From Candidatus Avedoeria danica (lineage in GTDB: Bacteria; Chloroflexota; Anaerolineae; Epilineales; Epilineaceae), in assembly GCA_016703025.1 (NCBI GenBank), contig JADJCV010000001.1, positions 62,001 to 126,000 on the forward strand: a DNA stretch of 64,000 nt, read 5' to 3'. Under the pieces are notes generated by a model. The model had not been told where the DNA came from, did no database searches, and saw nothing but the letters and a program-made list of their open reading frames with translations. Each line of letters begins with the position of its first letter. Position 1 is the first letter of the stretch. This document shows positions 18,769 through 28,074 of the stretch, one piece after another. The position numbers and the translations under genes are program-made.

Positions 18769-20078
18769 CGGTGCAGCACCACGCCGCCGATGCTGACCCA
18801 CGACGTGTCGTCTTCATCCGCCGGGCACTGTTCGTAGTCGATCAGCGTGCCGCCGGTGGCCTCGGCGACGGCCATCGTGAGCCAGAACGGCGCGACGCCG
18901 CAGATGTTCGTCCGGTTGGCACTGTGCTGAATCGGGGCGAAGAAGCCGGACCTGTCACCCGCGCACAGCCGCTCGAGGAGCGCATGGTCGTCCGATCGCA
19001 GCGTGGCGAGGTCGTCGTCCGTCATCGGCAGCTGGCCGAACGCCGGGCCGACGTGGGACAGGTCGCCCGAGGCGATGACGAGCGCCCGGCGGCCGCGGAT
19101 CGTCGCGCGCAGGCGCTCGATGGCCGCGCGCACCGTCGTGTCGCGCTCGGGCTCGTCGGGATCGGCCTCGAAGTGATCGAAGCCGCCGACCAGGACCGGG
19201 ACGACCTCGATCGGTCGGCCGCCGCGCATGTGGTGGAGCCAGACGGCGATCAGCTCGAGCGCGTGCTCCTCGCGGTGCCGCAGCTCGCCCGCGAACGCCC
19301 GGTCCGCGCCGATCGCCTCGGCCAGTGCGTCGACGGCCGCCGTGTCCGTCGGCAGCGTGCCGTACGGCGTGGCGTAGCTCTGGCGGGTCAACGTCCACGT
19401 CCCGGCCGGGCCTTGGTGATCCGTGCCGATGAGCACCGCGATGTCGGCCGCTTCGACGGCGGCGCGGGCGTGGTGCCAGACGCCGGCGTACACCAAGCCG
19501 CCCCGGGCGTAATCGATGTGCGGGCTGAAGAACGCGAACGGCCAGGCGATGTCGGACGCGTCGACCGGGTCGACGGCCTCGATGGGCGGCCCAACGCCGT
19601 CGTTCGTGACGCTCGACGCCATGTCGGCGGGCTCGCGACCGACCGCGTGCCCGCCGACGGCGACGAGATACCCGTCGAGCACGTCGGCCAGCCGTCCGGC
19701 ATGCGCCGGGTACACCGCGTCGGCGTGGACCGGCGGGCGGGCGGGCAAGTCGCGGAAGGCGGCGACGGCGAGGCTGAGCGCAGCGCTGCTCACCTCGTTG
19801 TCGAGCAGGAATGTCCGGTGAAGGTGGTCCAGCACCTCGTCGATCACGTCATCCGGCCAGCCGCCGTCGTCGCGGGCCGCCAGATCGGCGGCCAGCATGG
19901 CGCGGTCCCGGGTACCGTCGAGCAGCTGGACGATCGGCGCGAACGCGAACGGCAGCAGCACCGGCCGGCCGGCCAAGCGTGCCGGGTCCACGAAGACGAG
20001 CGCCGGTCGCCCCTGGATCTGCGCGACCTCGATCGGGACGGGGCGTAGCTTCAGGAGAGGGCTTGGTGTTGTGGACAT
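18765..20078 (-). CDS. MEMO1 family protein (AmmeMemoRadiSam system protein B-like)
   Basis: The product has 437 residues. The long upstream frame is not coding: the ATG at 20078 gives MSTTPSPLLKLRPVPIE, a normal N-terminus, and lies just after a TATAAT box. The C-terminal two-thirds carries the MEMO signature: FFSPHIDYARGG, VLIGTDHQG, and IASGDLSHVGPAFG, with histidines where MEMO-type proteins hold a metal. The N-terminal 150 residues carry the extra helical part seen in the bacterial AmmeMemoRadiSam B proteins. That system normally pairs an AMMECR1 protein, a MEMO protein and a radical SAM enzyme; neither partner is in this window. Its biochemical role is unresolved. The stop overlaps ogt. 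Confidence 0.87.
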   Translation of the reverse strand: MSTTPSPLLKLRPVPIEVAQIQGRPALVFVDPARLAGRPVLLPFAFAPIVQLLDGTRDRAMLAADLAARDDGGWPDDVIDEVLDHLHRTFLLDNEVSSAALSLAVAAFRDLPARPPVHADAVYPAHAGRLADVLDGYLVAVGGHAVGREPADMASSVTNDGVGPPIEAVDPVDASDIAWPFAFFSPHIDYARGGLVYAGVWHHARAAVEAADIAVLIGTDHQGPAGTWTLTRQSYATPYGTLPTDTAAVDALAEAIGADRAFAGELRHREEHALELIAVWLHHMRGGRPIEVVPVLVGGFDHFEADPDEPERDTTVRAAIERLRATIRGRRALVIASGDLSHVGPAFGQLPMTDDDLATLRSDDHALLERLCAGDRSGFFAPIQHSANRTNICGVAPFWLTMAVAEATGGTLIDYEQCPADEDDTSWVSIGGVVLHR

Positions 20079-20087
20079 CGGGGGCCG

Positions 20088-20130
20088 ATTATAGCGGGCG
20101 GCGTTCGGGGCGAGCGATTGACATCGCTCG
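20088..20130 (-). promoter_or_regulatory. Promoter (TATAAT) with adjacent inverted repeat upstream of the MEMO-family gene
   Basis: On the minus strand a perfect TATAAT lies at 20093-20088, only ten bases before the ATG at 20078. Transcription would start about at the start codon, giving a leaderless mRNA; this fits the absence of a ribosome binding site. CGAGCGAT at 20111-20118 and ATCGCTCG at 20123-20130 form an inverted repeat with a 4-base loop, placed where the -35 contact should be. It may be an operator. Confidence 0.55.
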
Positions 20131-20228
20131 TCACTTCGTGCCCTCGCCCGTCCTGATGCTACCCTTCGCCCGCCCGTAACCGAGCCCCCCTCGGATACGT
20201 CGGCATGTATGCCCCGGAGGCGCCCGCC

Positions 20229-23200
20229 GTGATCCCCGCCCATCCGCCCGTCCGAAAGCGGCGCCTTGTCGCCGCCGCGCTCGGCGCGATCGCCCTGCCG
20301 ATCGTCGCCATGCTGTCCGTCGCCACGTCCGGAGGACCGACGGCCCGCGCGCAGTCCGATCCGCCCGGCGACAACCTCCTGGCGGAGTGGCACAGCCAGG
20401 GCAAGTCGCTCTACGACGCGCTGGAATGGCCGGCGGGGCACACGTCCGGCGGCATCGGTCGGCACGGGACGGTCGGGCAGATGGCGGTGACGGACGTGAC
20501 GAGCGGCACGGTCCGGATCTACGACCGGGACGGTTTGTTCGTCAAGACCGTCGGGAGCGAGGGCAGCCAGGCGGGGCAGTTCAGGCAGCCGCGCGACGTC
20601 GACTACCTGTCCGACGGACGGCTCGTCGTCAGCGACACCGGCAACGGCCGCGTGCAGGTGGTTTCGGGCGCTGGGGTCTCGCTGGCCAGCTGGCCCGTCG
20701 CCGACCCGCAGGGCATCGAGGTCGTGCGCGACGAAATCTTCGTCGTCAGCCGCCGCGACCAACGGGTGCTCGCGTTCCAGCCTGATGGGACGCCGACGCG
20801 GGTCATGGCGGTCCAAAACCGCGTGACCGAGCCGGAAGGGATCATGTACCGCGGCGACGGGCAGGGGCCGAGCGGCCCGGTGCCGACGTTCGACCTGGCT
20901 GACCCGCGCCAGTCGCGTCTCTTCTTCACCGCCGCCAACTCCTCCACCGCCCTCGAGCAGTACCGCCTGCAGTCGGTCCGCGTCGGCGGGCTGCTCTCGC
21001 GCAGCGGCAGCAACGCGCGCTTCCTCATCGGCGCCCCGCAGATCGGCCTCGTGCTGGGCGACGAGCTTTACCAGACCGTCGGCCGGCTGGCGTTCGACGA
21101 TGTCAGCGACATCGAGATCGCCAGCCCGCGCGTGGCGTACGCCGCCGTCGCGCCGCACGGCCTGATCCGCGTGCCGGACCTCGGGCTGTTCGAGCTGCAG
21201 TCGCGGCTGACGTTCGGCCTCCTCCTCCAGCCCAGTCGGATCGCCGTCGGCAACGAAGCCGTCATCGGTGATCTGGCGGCGCGGGTGCAGATCTGGGACT
21301 TGGAAGGCATTCCCGAGCGCGACGTTCCGTTCGATCCGTCGTTCCTGCCGGTCCTCGGCACCCCGGTCCCCCCCGGCGCTCCGCTCGCCCGCGCCGAACT
21401 CACACCGCCGATCGACGTCGCGATGGCCGGCGATGACCCGTACGTGCTGTGGGAGACGAGCGTCGTCCGTCGGCTGGCGTCGGACGGCAGCTGGGGCGCC
21501 GAGTGGGTGCCGCCGAACGGTGCCTGGGTCACGGCCATCAGCGCGCACGGCCCCAACGTGGCCGCCCTCGACTCCCTCGGCCAGCGCGTCTTCCTGTTGG
21601 ACCGCAACCTGAATGCCGTCGGCTCGTTCAAGATCGATGGCGTCAGCTTCACGGCCGCGTTCGACATCGCCCTCTCGGCCGACCATGTCTTCCTCGTCGA
21701 CCGCGGCTCGGCCTCGCTCGTCGTGTATGCCCGCGACGGAACGCTCCTGCGGACGATCCCGGTGCTGGCCGGCGCGCAGCGGGTGGCGGCGGGACCGGAC
21801 GGCAGCGCCTTCGCGCTGACGCGCAACGGCTGGGTCTTCGGCTGGCAGGCGGACGGCACGCTGACGCTCGCCCGCCCCGTCGGCGGCCGCGACCGCGTGC
21901 CGACGGACCTGGCCCTGGATGCGCAAGGGCGGCTGTACGTCACGTTCATCGGCGAGCTCGGCAACGTCGTGCGCGTCTACGCGCCCGCTGCGAACGCCGG
22001 CCCGCTCCCGAACCTGACGGACGGCGGGTGCCAGCTGATGGCCAGCAAGGCGGCCCAGCCCGCCGAGATCCAGCTGGGCCAGGAGATCGAGATCCAGCTC
22101 GTCGTCGACGGCGTCTGCCCCGATCCGCCGCCGGCGGTCGACATCGCGCTGTCCATCGACAATTCGGGCTCGATGCTCGGCAGCAAGATGCAGGCGGCCC
22201 GCGATGCGGCGGCGACGTTCATCGTGCGCGGCGGCGCCGGTTCGCGCTTCGGCGTCGTCGTGTTCAGCACGGACGCGTCACGCGTCCAGAACCTGACGGC
22301 CGATCGCCCGACCGCCATCCGCGCCGTGGCCGGCATCCAGGCGAACGGCGGCACGAACCTGGTGGCCGGGCTGGACGAGGCGATCAAGACCCTGACGGCC
22401 TCGCCGCGGACCGGCGCGCAACCCGTCATCGTCATGCTCACCGACGGGCGACACACGAGCGGCCTGAACGAACTCAGCGAGATCGACGGCGTGATCGCCG
22501 AGGCGCGACGGCTGCAGATCCGGGTCTTCACGATCGGCCTCGGCTTCGACCTCGACGTCGCCACCCTTCAGCGGATCGCCTCGACGCCGCAGGACTACTT
22601 CTTCAGTCCGACGGAAGCCGAGCTCGGGGACATCTTCAGCCGCATCGCCGGCCGGATCGGCGCGGTGCCGTTGTTCCGCGACGCGGTGGTGACGGACGTC
22701 CTGCCGGCCAACGTCGATTACGTGCCCGGATCCGGCCGCCCGAGCGAGCCGGAGTGGGACGCATCCACCCGCACGCTCACGTGGCGGCTCGGCCAGGTCG
22801 ATGTCCCGGGCTTCCGCCTGACCTACCGCGCCGTCCCGCGCACCGGCGGCACGTTCCCGACGAACGTCGACGCCCGCACCCGCCACACGGACGGCACGGG
22901 CGCGGTGGGCGAGGCGCAGTTCCCGGTGCCCGTCGTGCGCGTGATCGTCCCGACGCCGGTCGTGACGGACACGCCGACCGACACGCCGACGGCCACCGTG
23001 ACGCCCACCCCGACCGAGACGACGACGCCCGTGCCCACGGACACGCCGACCCCAACCGCAACGCGCACCCCGACGCCGACGCGCACCGCCACCCGAACGC
23101 CGCGGCCGCCGGTGGACATCTACCTGCCGTACGCCGTCCTGAACCGCTGCAAGCCCGGGCAGCGCTCGGCCGACATCGTCCTCGTCCTCGACACCTCGAC

Positions 23201-23723
23201 GTCGATGGCCGGCGTGACGACCGCCGGCGGCATCCGCAAGATCGATGCGGCCCAGCAGGCGGCCCAGAGCTTCCTCGCGCTCATCGACCTCGCCCGCGAC
23301 CACGTGTCCGTCGTCACGTTCGACGACGCGGCGCGGCTGCGGATCGGCCTGACGGGCGACGGTGCGGCGCTCCGGCAGGCCCTCACGAACCTGCCGATGG
23401 CGCCCGGCACCCGGATCGACGCCGGGCTCGACGCGGCGCGGGCGGAGCTCCAAGGCCCGAGCCGTCGGACCACGGCGCGCGGCGTCGTCATCCTGATGAC
23501 GGACGGCCAGCCGACGCGCTCGACCGCCGGCCGCGTCGTCGCCGCCGCGGACGCCGTCAAGCGCGCCGGCGCGACGCTCTTCACGATCGGCCTCGGCCCC
23601 GATGTCGACCCTGATCTGCTCAAGCTCCTGGCATCGTCGACGCGCTACTTCTACCAGGCGCCGGGGGCTGAGGACCTGGCGCGGGTGTATCGCACGGTGG
23701 CCGGCGCGATCCCCTGCCCGTGA
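20229..23723 (+). CDS. Secreted NHL/propeller protein with two vWA domains
   Basis: The product has 1164 residues from the GTG at 20229, eight bases after GGAGG; an in-frame ATG at 20205 lacks a good site. A signal peptide (RKRRLVAAALGAIALPIVAM) is followed by NHL-like repeats (RLVVSDTGNGRVQVVSG, GQFRQPRDVDYLSDG). A first vWA starts near residue 637 (IALSIDNSGSMLGSK; VIVMLTDGRHTS). A DUF11-like segment (DVLPANVDYVPGSGRP; LTWRLGQVDVPGFRLTYRA) and a Thr/Pro spacer of roughly 45 residues follow, then DIYLPYAVLNRC. The second vWA (LVLDTSTSMAGV; ILMTDGQPT) ends VAGAIPCP. Both MIDAS motifs are intact. It shares its overall plan with the proteins at 12857 and 23917. It is probably a surface adhesin or scaffold. 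Confidence 0.86.
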   Translation: MIPAHPPVRKRRLVAAALGAIALPIVAMLSVATSGGPTARAQSDPPGDNLLAEWHSQGKSLYDALEWPAGHTSGGIGRHGTVGQMAVTDVTSGTVRIYDRDGLFVKTVGSEGSQAGQFRQPRDVDYLSDGRLVVSDTGNGRVQVVSGAGVSLASWPVADPQGIEVVRDEIFVVSRRDQRVLAFQPDGTPTRVMAVQNRVTEPEGIMYRGDGQGPSGPVPTFDLADPRQSRLFFTAANSSTALEQYRLQSVRVGGLLSRSGSNARFLIGAPQIGLVLGDELYQTVGRLAFDDVSDIEIASPRVAYAAVAPHGLIRVPDLGLFELQSRLTFGLLLQPSRIAVGNEAVIGDLAARVQIWDLEGIPERDVPFDPSFLPVLGTPVPPGAPLARAELTPPIDVAMAGDDPYVLWETSVVRRLASDGSWGAEWVPPNGAWVTAISAHGPNVAALDSLGQRVFLLDRNLNAVGSFKIDGVSFTAAFDIALSADHVFLVDRGSASLVVYARDGTLLRTIPVLAGAQRVAAGPDGSAFALTRNGWVFGWQADGTLTLARPVGGRDRVPTDLALDAQGRLYVTFIGELGNVVRVYAPAANAGPLPNLTDGGCQLMASKAAQPAEIQLGQEIEIQLVVDGVCPDPPPAVDIALSIDNSGSMLGSKMQAARDAAATFIVRGGAGSRFGVVVFSTDASRVQNLTADRPTAIRAVAGIQANGGTNLVAGLDEAIKTLTASPRTGAQPVIVMLTDGRHTSGLNELSEIDGVIAEARRLQIRVFTIGLGFDLDVATLQRIASTPQDYFFSPTEAELGDIFSRIAGRIGAVPLFRDAVVTDVLPANVDYVPGSGRPSEPEWDASTRTLTWRLGQVDVPGFRLTYRAVPRTGGTFPTNVDARTRHTDGTGAVGEAQFPVPVVRVIVPTPVVTDTPTDTPTATVTPTPTETTTPVPTDTPTPTATRTPTPTRTATRTPRPPVDIYLPYAVLNRCKPGQRSADIVLVLDTSTSMAGVTTAGGIRKIDAAQQAAQSFLALIDLARDHVSVVTFDDAARLRIGLTGDGAALRQALTNLPMAPGTRIDAGLDAARAELQGPSRRTTARGVVILMTDGQPTRSTAGRVVAAADAVKRAGATLFTIGLGPDVDPDLLKLLASSTRYFYQAPGAEDLARVYRTVAGAIPCP

Positions 23724-23750
23724 GGGGGTCGATCTTGTGCCTATGGCTTG

Positions 23751-23790
23751 TGCCTACGGCTGTGAGCAGGTGCCTACGGCTGTGAGCAGG
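23751..23790 (+). repeat. Tandem 20-bp direct repeat
   Basis: Two exact copies of TGCCTACGGCTGTGAGCAGG lie at 23751-23770 and 23771-23790, with a partial third copy (TGTGCCTATGGCT) just upstream. They lie in the 193-bp gap between two vWA genes. No function is evident; simple slippage could explain them. Confidence 0.8.
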
Positions 23791-23916
23791 TCCGCGCACA
23801 CCTGTCGTTGAGCCATTAAGCCCCGTTCATCGCGCGTTGACCTCACCCGCGCCGTGCTGCGCCGCCGTCGCGCTACAATGGCGGGCGGCCGAAGCCGGAT
23901 GCCGCAGGAGTTCGCG

Positions 23917-25809
23917 ATGACCCCCCGCCTTGCCTTCGCGCGCGCGACGACCGTCGCCGCCGCCGTCTCTTCGATCGCCGGCCTCGCCCTCGTCGCAGTC
24001 GCGATTGCCATCGGCCGTCCCGCCGCGGCCAGCGCACAGGCACCGCAACAGGCGCCACGACAGGGCGGCGTCCCCCCGTCCGCGTGCGCGGCGATCATCA
24101 GCCACACGCTGGCGCCCGGTTCGATCCGCGCCTGCGACACGGCCGCCGTCACGGTGACGATGGGCATCACGTGCCCGGCCGCGCGGCCGATCCACCTCGT
24201 CATTGCCGTGGACCGCTCGCAGTCCATCGAGCCGCTCCTGCCCGACGTGCGCAAGAGCGCGCGCGACGTGCTCTCCGAGCTGGACTGGAACATCCCGGGC
24301 ACGATGGTGGCCGTTCTATCCCACGGCTTCAAGGTGAAGGTCGAAACGGACTGGACGGACTCCGCCAGCCGGGCCCAGAGCGGCGTCAACGGCATCCGCT
24401 ACGATGCCGGCGACCTCGGCGAGGATCCGCCGGAGGCGATCGACAAGGCCGTCAGCATGCTCGAGCGGATCCGGAACGATTCCGAAGGCCGCCCGCTGGC
24501 GCCGATCGAGATCATCATCCTCTACGGCGACGGCTGTGACCCGAGCGTCCCGTCCTGCCCCGGCGCGGCGCAGCGGGCGGCCGGTCAGGCGACCGCCAAG
24601 GACGTGAAGATCGCCACGGTCTGCTTCGAGAGCGGGCCGCGGGCGAACTGCCAGGACTATCGGGCGATCTCCGATCCGAAGACGCTCGCCTTCAAGGCGC
24701 CCGGCGGCAAGCTGCCCTCCGAGGTCCGCGCCCTGCAGGAGGCGGGCCGCGGCGTGTCGGTGAAGACCGTCACGCTGAAGGACATCCTGCCGCCGGCCAT
24801 CCGGCTCATCCCGGGCTCGGCGAACCCGGTGCCGGTCGTCACCGGCCAGGAGCTGGCCTTCGCCTGGGCGAACGCCGCGCCTGGAACGACGGTGACCGCC
24901 ACGTACCGCATCTCGACGACCGCGCTGGGCCAGCAGGCGAACCGCACGAAGGACAGCAGCGTGCTGCTCGAGGACTCGATCGGCCGCGACGGCGTGCCCG
25001 CCGTCGTGCCGCCGGACACGCTCGACGTCACCGGCCCGTGCGCCCCGCCGACCCCGACGCCGACGACGGCACCCCCGACGCCCGTCCCGAGCGACACGCC
25101 CGATGTCAGCCCGACGCCGGCGCCGACCGCGACGCCCACGCCGACCACACCCCCCACCGCCACGGCGACACGCGAATCTCGCCCCGGCAAGATCTGGCTA
25201 CCCGTCCTCGCCCGCGCCGTCTGTCTGCCCAAGGACGTCCGCTTCGACGTCGCGCTCGTGATCGACGCCTCGACGAGCATGCGCGAGCAAAGCGCCGGCG
25301 TGGCCAAGATCGACGCCGCCAAGGCCGCGGCGCGCGTGTTCGTGGAGCTGCTGAAGCCGGGCGATCGGGCGGCGATCGTCGCGTTCAACACGGACGCGAT
25401 CGTCGCCGCGCCGCTGTCGTCCGACGCCGGCACGCTGAACGCGGCGATCGACGGCATCCAGACGGCAGACGGCACGCGGATCGACCGGGCGCTCGATGCT
25501 GCCGCGGGGGCGGTCCCGGCCTCCGTCGACCCGGCGCGACAGTCGATGATCGTCCTCCTGACGGACGGCCGCGCCAGCGCCCCGAGCGTCGACGTCCTCG
25601 CCGCCGCCCAGCGCGCCCGCGACGGCCGCAAGGTCTTCACGATCGGCCTGGGCGACGACATCGACCGCGACCTGCTGCGGGCCGTTGCGTCGTCGCCCGC
25701 ACTGTATTACGAGGCGCCGACTTCGGCGGAGCTGGCGGGGGTGTTTGCGGGGATCGCGGGGACGTTGCCTTGTCCGGGGGGGGCGGTTTGGGGGGTGGGT
25801 GGGGACTGA
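23917..25809 (+). CDS. Secreted protein with N-terminal vWA-like and C-terminal vWA domain
   Basis: The product has 630 residues. The ATG at 23917 is six bases after CAGGAG; upstream in-frame ATGs have no such site. A signal peptide (RATTVAAAVSSIAGLALVAV) precedes a vWA-like domain with an altered MIDAS (VIAVDRSQSIEPLL) and IIILYGDGCDPSVPSC, with extra cysteines. A DUF11-like segment (DILPPAIRLIPGSANPVPVV) and a Pro/Thr spacer follow, then KIWLPVLARAVC. The second vWA (LVIDASTSMREQ; IVLLTDGRAS) ends at IAGTLPCPGGAVWG. It is a shorter version of the plan at 12857 and 20229 that lacks the N-terminal propeller. Likely exported; partner unknown. Confidence 0.84.
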   Translation: MTPRLAFARATTVAAAVSSIAGLALVAVAIAIGRPAAASAQAPQQAPRQGGVPPSACAAIISHTLAPGSIRACDTAAVTVTMGITCPAARPIHLVIAVDRSQSIEPLLPDVRKSARDVLSELDWNIPGTMVAVLSHGFKVKVETDWTDSASRAQSGVNGIRYDAGDLGEDPPEAIDKAVSMLERIRNDSEGRPLAPIEIIILYGDGCDPSVPSCPGAAQRAAGQATAKDVKIATVCFESGPRANCQDYRAISDPKTLAFKAPGGKLPSEVRALQEAGRGVSVKTVTLKDILPPAIRLIPGSANPVPVVTGQELAFAWANAAPGTTVTATYRISTTALGQQANRTKDSSVLLEDSIGRDGVPAVVPPDTLDVTGPCAPPTPTPTTAPPTPVPSDTPDVSPTPAPTATPTPTTPPTATATRESRPGKIWLPVLARAVCLPKDVRFDVALVIDASTSMREQSAGVAKIDAAKAAARVFVELLKPGDRAAIVAFNTDAIVAAPLSSDAGTLNAAIDGIQTADGTRIDRALDAAAGAVPASVDPARQSMIVLLTDGRASAPSVDVLAAAQRARDGRKVFTIGLGDDIDRDLLRAVASSPALYYEAPTSAELAGVFAGIAGTLPCPGGAVWGVGGD

Positions 25810-25926
25810 GGGCGGCGGGGGAGGATCCGAGGGGCGCGGGGCGTAACACCATTTCCGCGTGAAGCCGCCGTGTGGTCAGGTCCTGAGAGAGCAACGACGA
25901 ATCAATGGCTTCAGCCGTTGATACCC

Positions 25927-28074
25927 TTAGCGCGGCAGAACGACGTCGTACGACACAAGCTGCGATACCGTCTGCCAGCCATACCCCGTGTGGAAGGCCC
26001 ACGTGTCCGTTTCCACGTAGCCGACCCCCGGGCAGATCGCGCGGTGGGAACCGGAACCGGCGCTGGTCGTGACCTCGATTACCCCGCACCCTTCGAAGCG
26101 CCCGGCGGGCGTCGTGACCGGGATGCGGTCCGTCGATAGCGCGGACAGCAGGCCCATGAAGTCATGCACTCCCTCGTGTGCGAAGCCGATAGGCTCGATC
26201 GGCAGCTCGAAGCGTGCGTCCTCGATGAGGCGACGCGATCGATCGGTACGCAGGAATTCGGCGCCCCGCGCGTCCTGGCCGGAAACGTGGCCGTCGGAGT
26301 CGACCGTACGCCAGAATTCGAAGGACGCGTCGATCCTGTCGGCTAATGCGCCGATTGAGCGCGTGCGCATCGTAACCGTCGGCACGACGAACGACCGAAC
26401 GACGATCCGCCGATCGTCCAGCTGCCACGCGCCGGTAACCGTTTCCGTGGTTCGCCAGCGCGACCAAGTCACCCTCATTTCCCACGACGTCGAGTCCCAC
26501 GTCCACGTGCTGCCGGGCAGCAACGGGTAGGCGGTGAGTACGTCGCGCAACGCCGGCGGAACGTGGTCTGCGTCGACCGGCGCGCCGAGCGGCGTCGGCA
26601 CCGCCGTCGGGACCACACGCTCCCTGGCCTGTGGCATCGGTGTCATCGTCAACGGGATGGGGGTGACGGCGAACGTGATCGCGGCCGTCGGCTCCGCCGG
26701 TGGTTGTCCGCGAACCTCGTCGCTCGGCCAGTCGAGAGTTTCCAGGGCAAGACGCGCGCCTGAGAGCGCATCGAACCAGGCCACGATTCGGGATCGCTCG
26801 TCACTCTGCCCGGGGCGCGGGGCATCGAGCGGTGGAGCGTTGAAGCCGGGCCGGCGCAAGATCAGCCGCATCTCAAGCGGCTCGGCGTCGGCGACGACGC
26901 GTACGAGTGTCGTTGGCAGCCGCTCCAGCCGCCGATCCTCCCACCAGCCCCCGTACAAGTCGTTGACGATGAACGCCCCGACATGATCTCGCTCGAAGGC
27001 CACCGCCGCCGCCGGCACGTAGTCCGCCGATACGATCCGCGGTGCATGATCCGGATCCAACCAAGACATCACCTCCCCCCGCGCCTCCTCCAACGTCATC
27101 GCCACCGGCAACGGCACGCTCGCATCCACCGTCGGTAGCGCCGTCTTCGTCGGCCACGGCGAGGGAGTCGCGCTCGGTCCAGGCGTCGCGGACGGCTGCG
27201 GCGAGGGCGGCGTGATCGGCCCAAGCGTCGCCGACGGATACGGCGACGCCCAAGTGATCGGCCGCGGCGTCGGCGATCCGACCGCCGCCGGCCCCCCGTC
27301 CGCGCCACCCCCAAACAACACCCACCCCCCCACCGCGAAGATCGCCGCGTCCACGATCCCGTGCCCGAGCCACGCCCCCAGGAGGGACCGCGAGACGGAG
27401 CGCTGGACGCTCCACGCCGCGCCGCCGATGCCGACGCACGCCGCCAGCAGGAGCGCCAGCGGGAGTTGGCCGGGGAGAAGGGTTGTGACGAGGACGATGT
27501 GGTGGAGGGTGAAGGCGATGCTCGACACCCAGACGGCTGTCCGGGCGCGCGTCCGGTCGCGGACGGTGGTGAAGACGAGGCCGCGCCAGTACGCCTCCTC
27601 CAGACCGCTGTGGAGCAGGGCGTAGAACATGCCAAGGACGAGGAAACGGACGGGTGAGGCGATCCCGAGCGCGCCGGCCTTGTCGGACGCGGCGGCGGCG
27701 AAGGCGGCGTGGCCGGACGGGCCGAGGAGGTCGAACGGGCGGCCGGTGTAGACGGCGAACAGCGCGAGGGCGACGGCGGTGCCGAACGCGGCGCCCACCG
27801 CCAGGTCGCGGCGCGTGGTCCGGGCGCGCGGGCGGACGAGGTCCGGGCGGACGCGGGCGAGCCACCACAGCGCCGGTCCGAACTGGACGGCCTTGCCCAC
27901 GCCGTAAGCCAGCTGGGGCCACGGCGCCGGGACGTCGGCCAGGGCGATGAAGTAGAGCCAGGTCAGGACGAGGGGGTAGAGGAGGGCAAGGCTGATCCAC
28001 ACCGTTGAAGTTCGGGATGGGCGACCGAGTCCTTTGAACGGGTCGCGCAGCCGAACGCGCAGATCATCGAGCAT
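25927..28074 (-). CDS. CPBP-family intramembrane protease with large C-terminal extracytoplasmic region
   Basis: The product has 715 residues. The ATG at 28074 overlaps the recQ stop (TGATG). The first 255 residues hold several transmembrane helices and the CPBP (CAAX protease/bacteriocin-processing) motifs: SGLEEAYWRGLVF near residue 155, FTLHHIVLV near 188 and GHGIVDAAIF near 233, which supply the glutamates and histidines of the membrane active site. A Ser/Pro/Thr spacer follows (about 270-310), then about 400 residues of unrecognised, mostly beta-rich sequence that would lie outside the membrane. The tail contains two PTPLGAPV/TPIPLTMTPMP-like linkers. A protease domain with such an extension is unusual; CPBP proteins are commonly 200-300 residues long. 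The substrate is unknown. Confidence 0.8.
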   Translation of the reverse strand: MLDDLRVRLRDPFKGLGRPSRTSTVWISLALLYPLVLTWLYFIALADVPAPWPQLAYGVGKAVQFGPALWWLARVRPDLVRPRARTTRRDLAVGAAFGTAVALALFAVYTGRPFDLLGPSGHAAFAAAASDKAGALGIASPVRFLVLGMFYALLHSGLEEAYWRGLVFTTVRDRTRARTAVWVSSIAFTLHHIVLVTTLLPGQLPLALLLAACVGIGGAAWSVQRSVSRSLLGAWLGHGIVDAAIFAVGGWVLFGGGADGGPAAVGSPTPRPITWASPYPSATLGPITPPSPQPSATPGPSATPSPWPTKTALPTVDASVPLPVAMTLEEARGEVMSWLDPDHAPRIVSADYVPAAAVAFERDHVGAFIVNDLYGGWWEDRRLERLPTTLVRVVADAEPLEMRLILRRPGFNAPPLDAPRPGQSDERSRIVAWFDALSGARLALETLDWPSDEVRGQPPAEPTAAITFAVTPIPLTMTPMPQARERVVPTAVPTPLGAPVDADHVPPALRDVLTAYPLLPGSTWTWDSTSWEMRVTWSRWRTTETVTGAWQLDDRRIVVRSFVVPTVTMRTRSIGALADRIDASFEFWRTVDSDGHVSGQDARGAEFLRTDRSRRLIEDARFELPIEPIGFAHEGVHDFMGLLSALSTDRIPVTTPAGRFEGCGVIEVTTSAGSGSHRAICPGVGYVETDTWAFHTGYGWQTVSQLVSYDVVLPR

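Noticed and set aside
21449..23614. Frame of 721 codons inside the vWA gene at 20229
   Set aside because: It is an alternative frame of a gene with intact vWA motifs and is Arg/Pro-rich without recognisable features.
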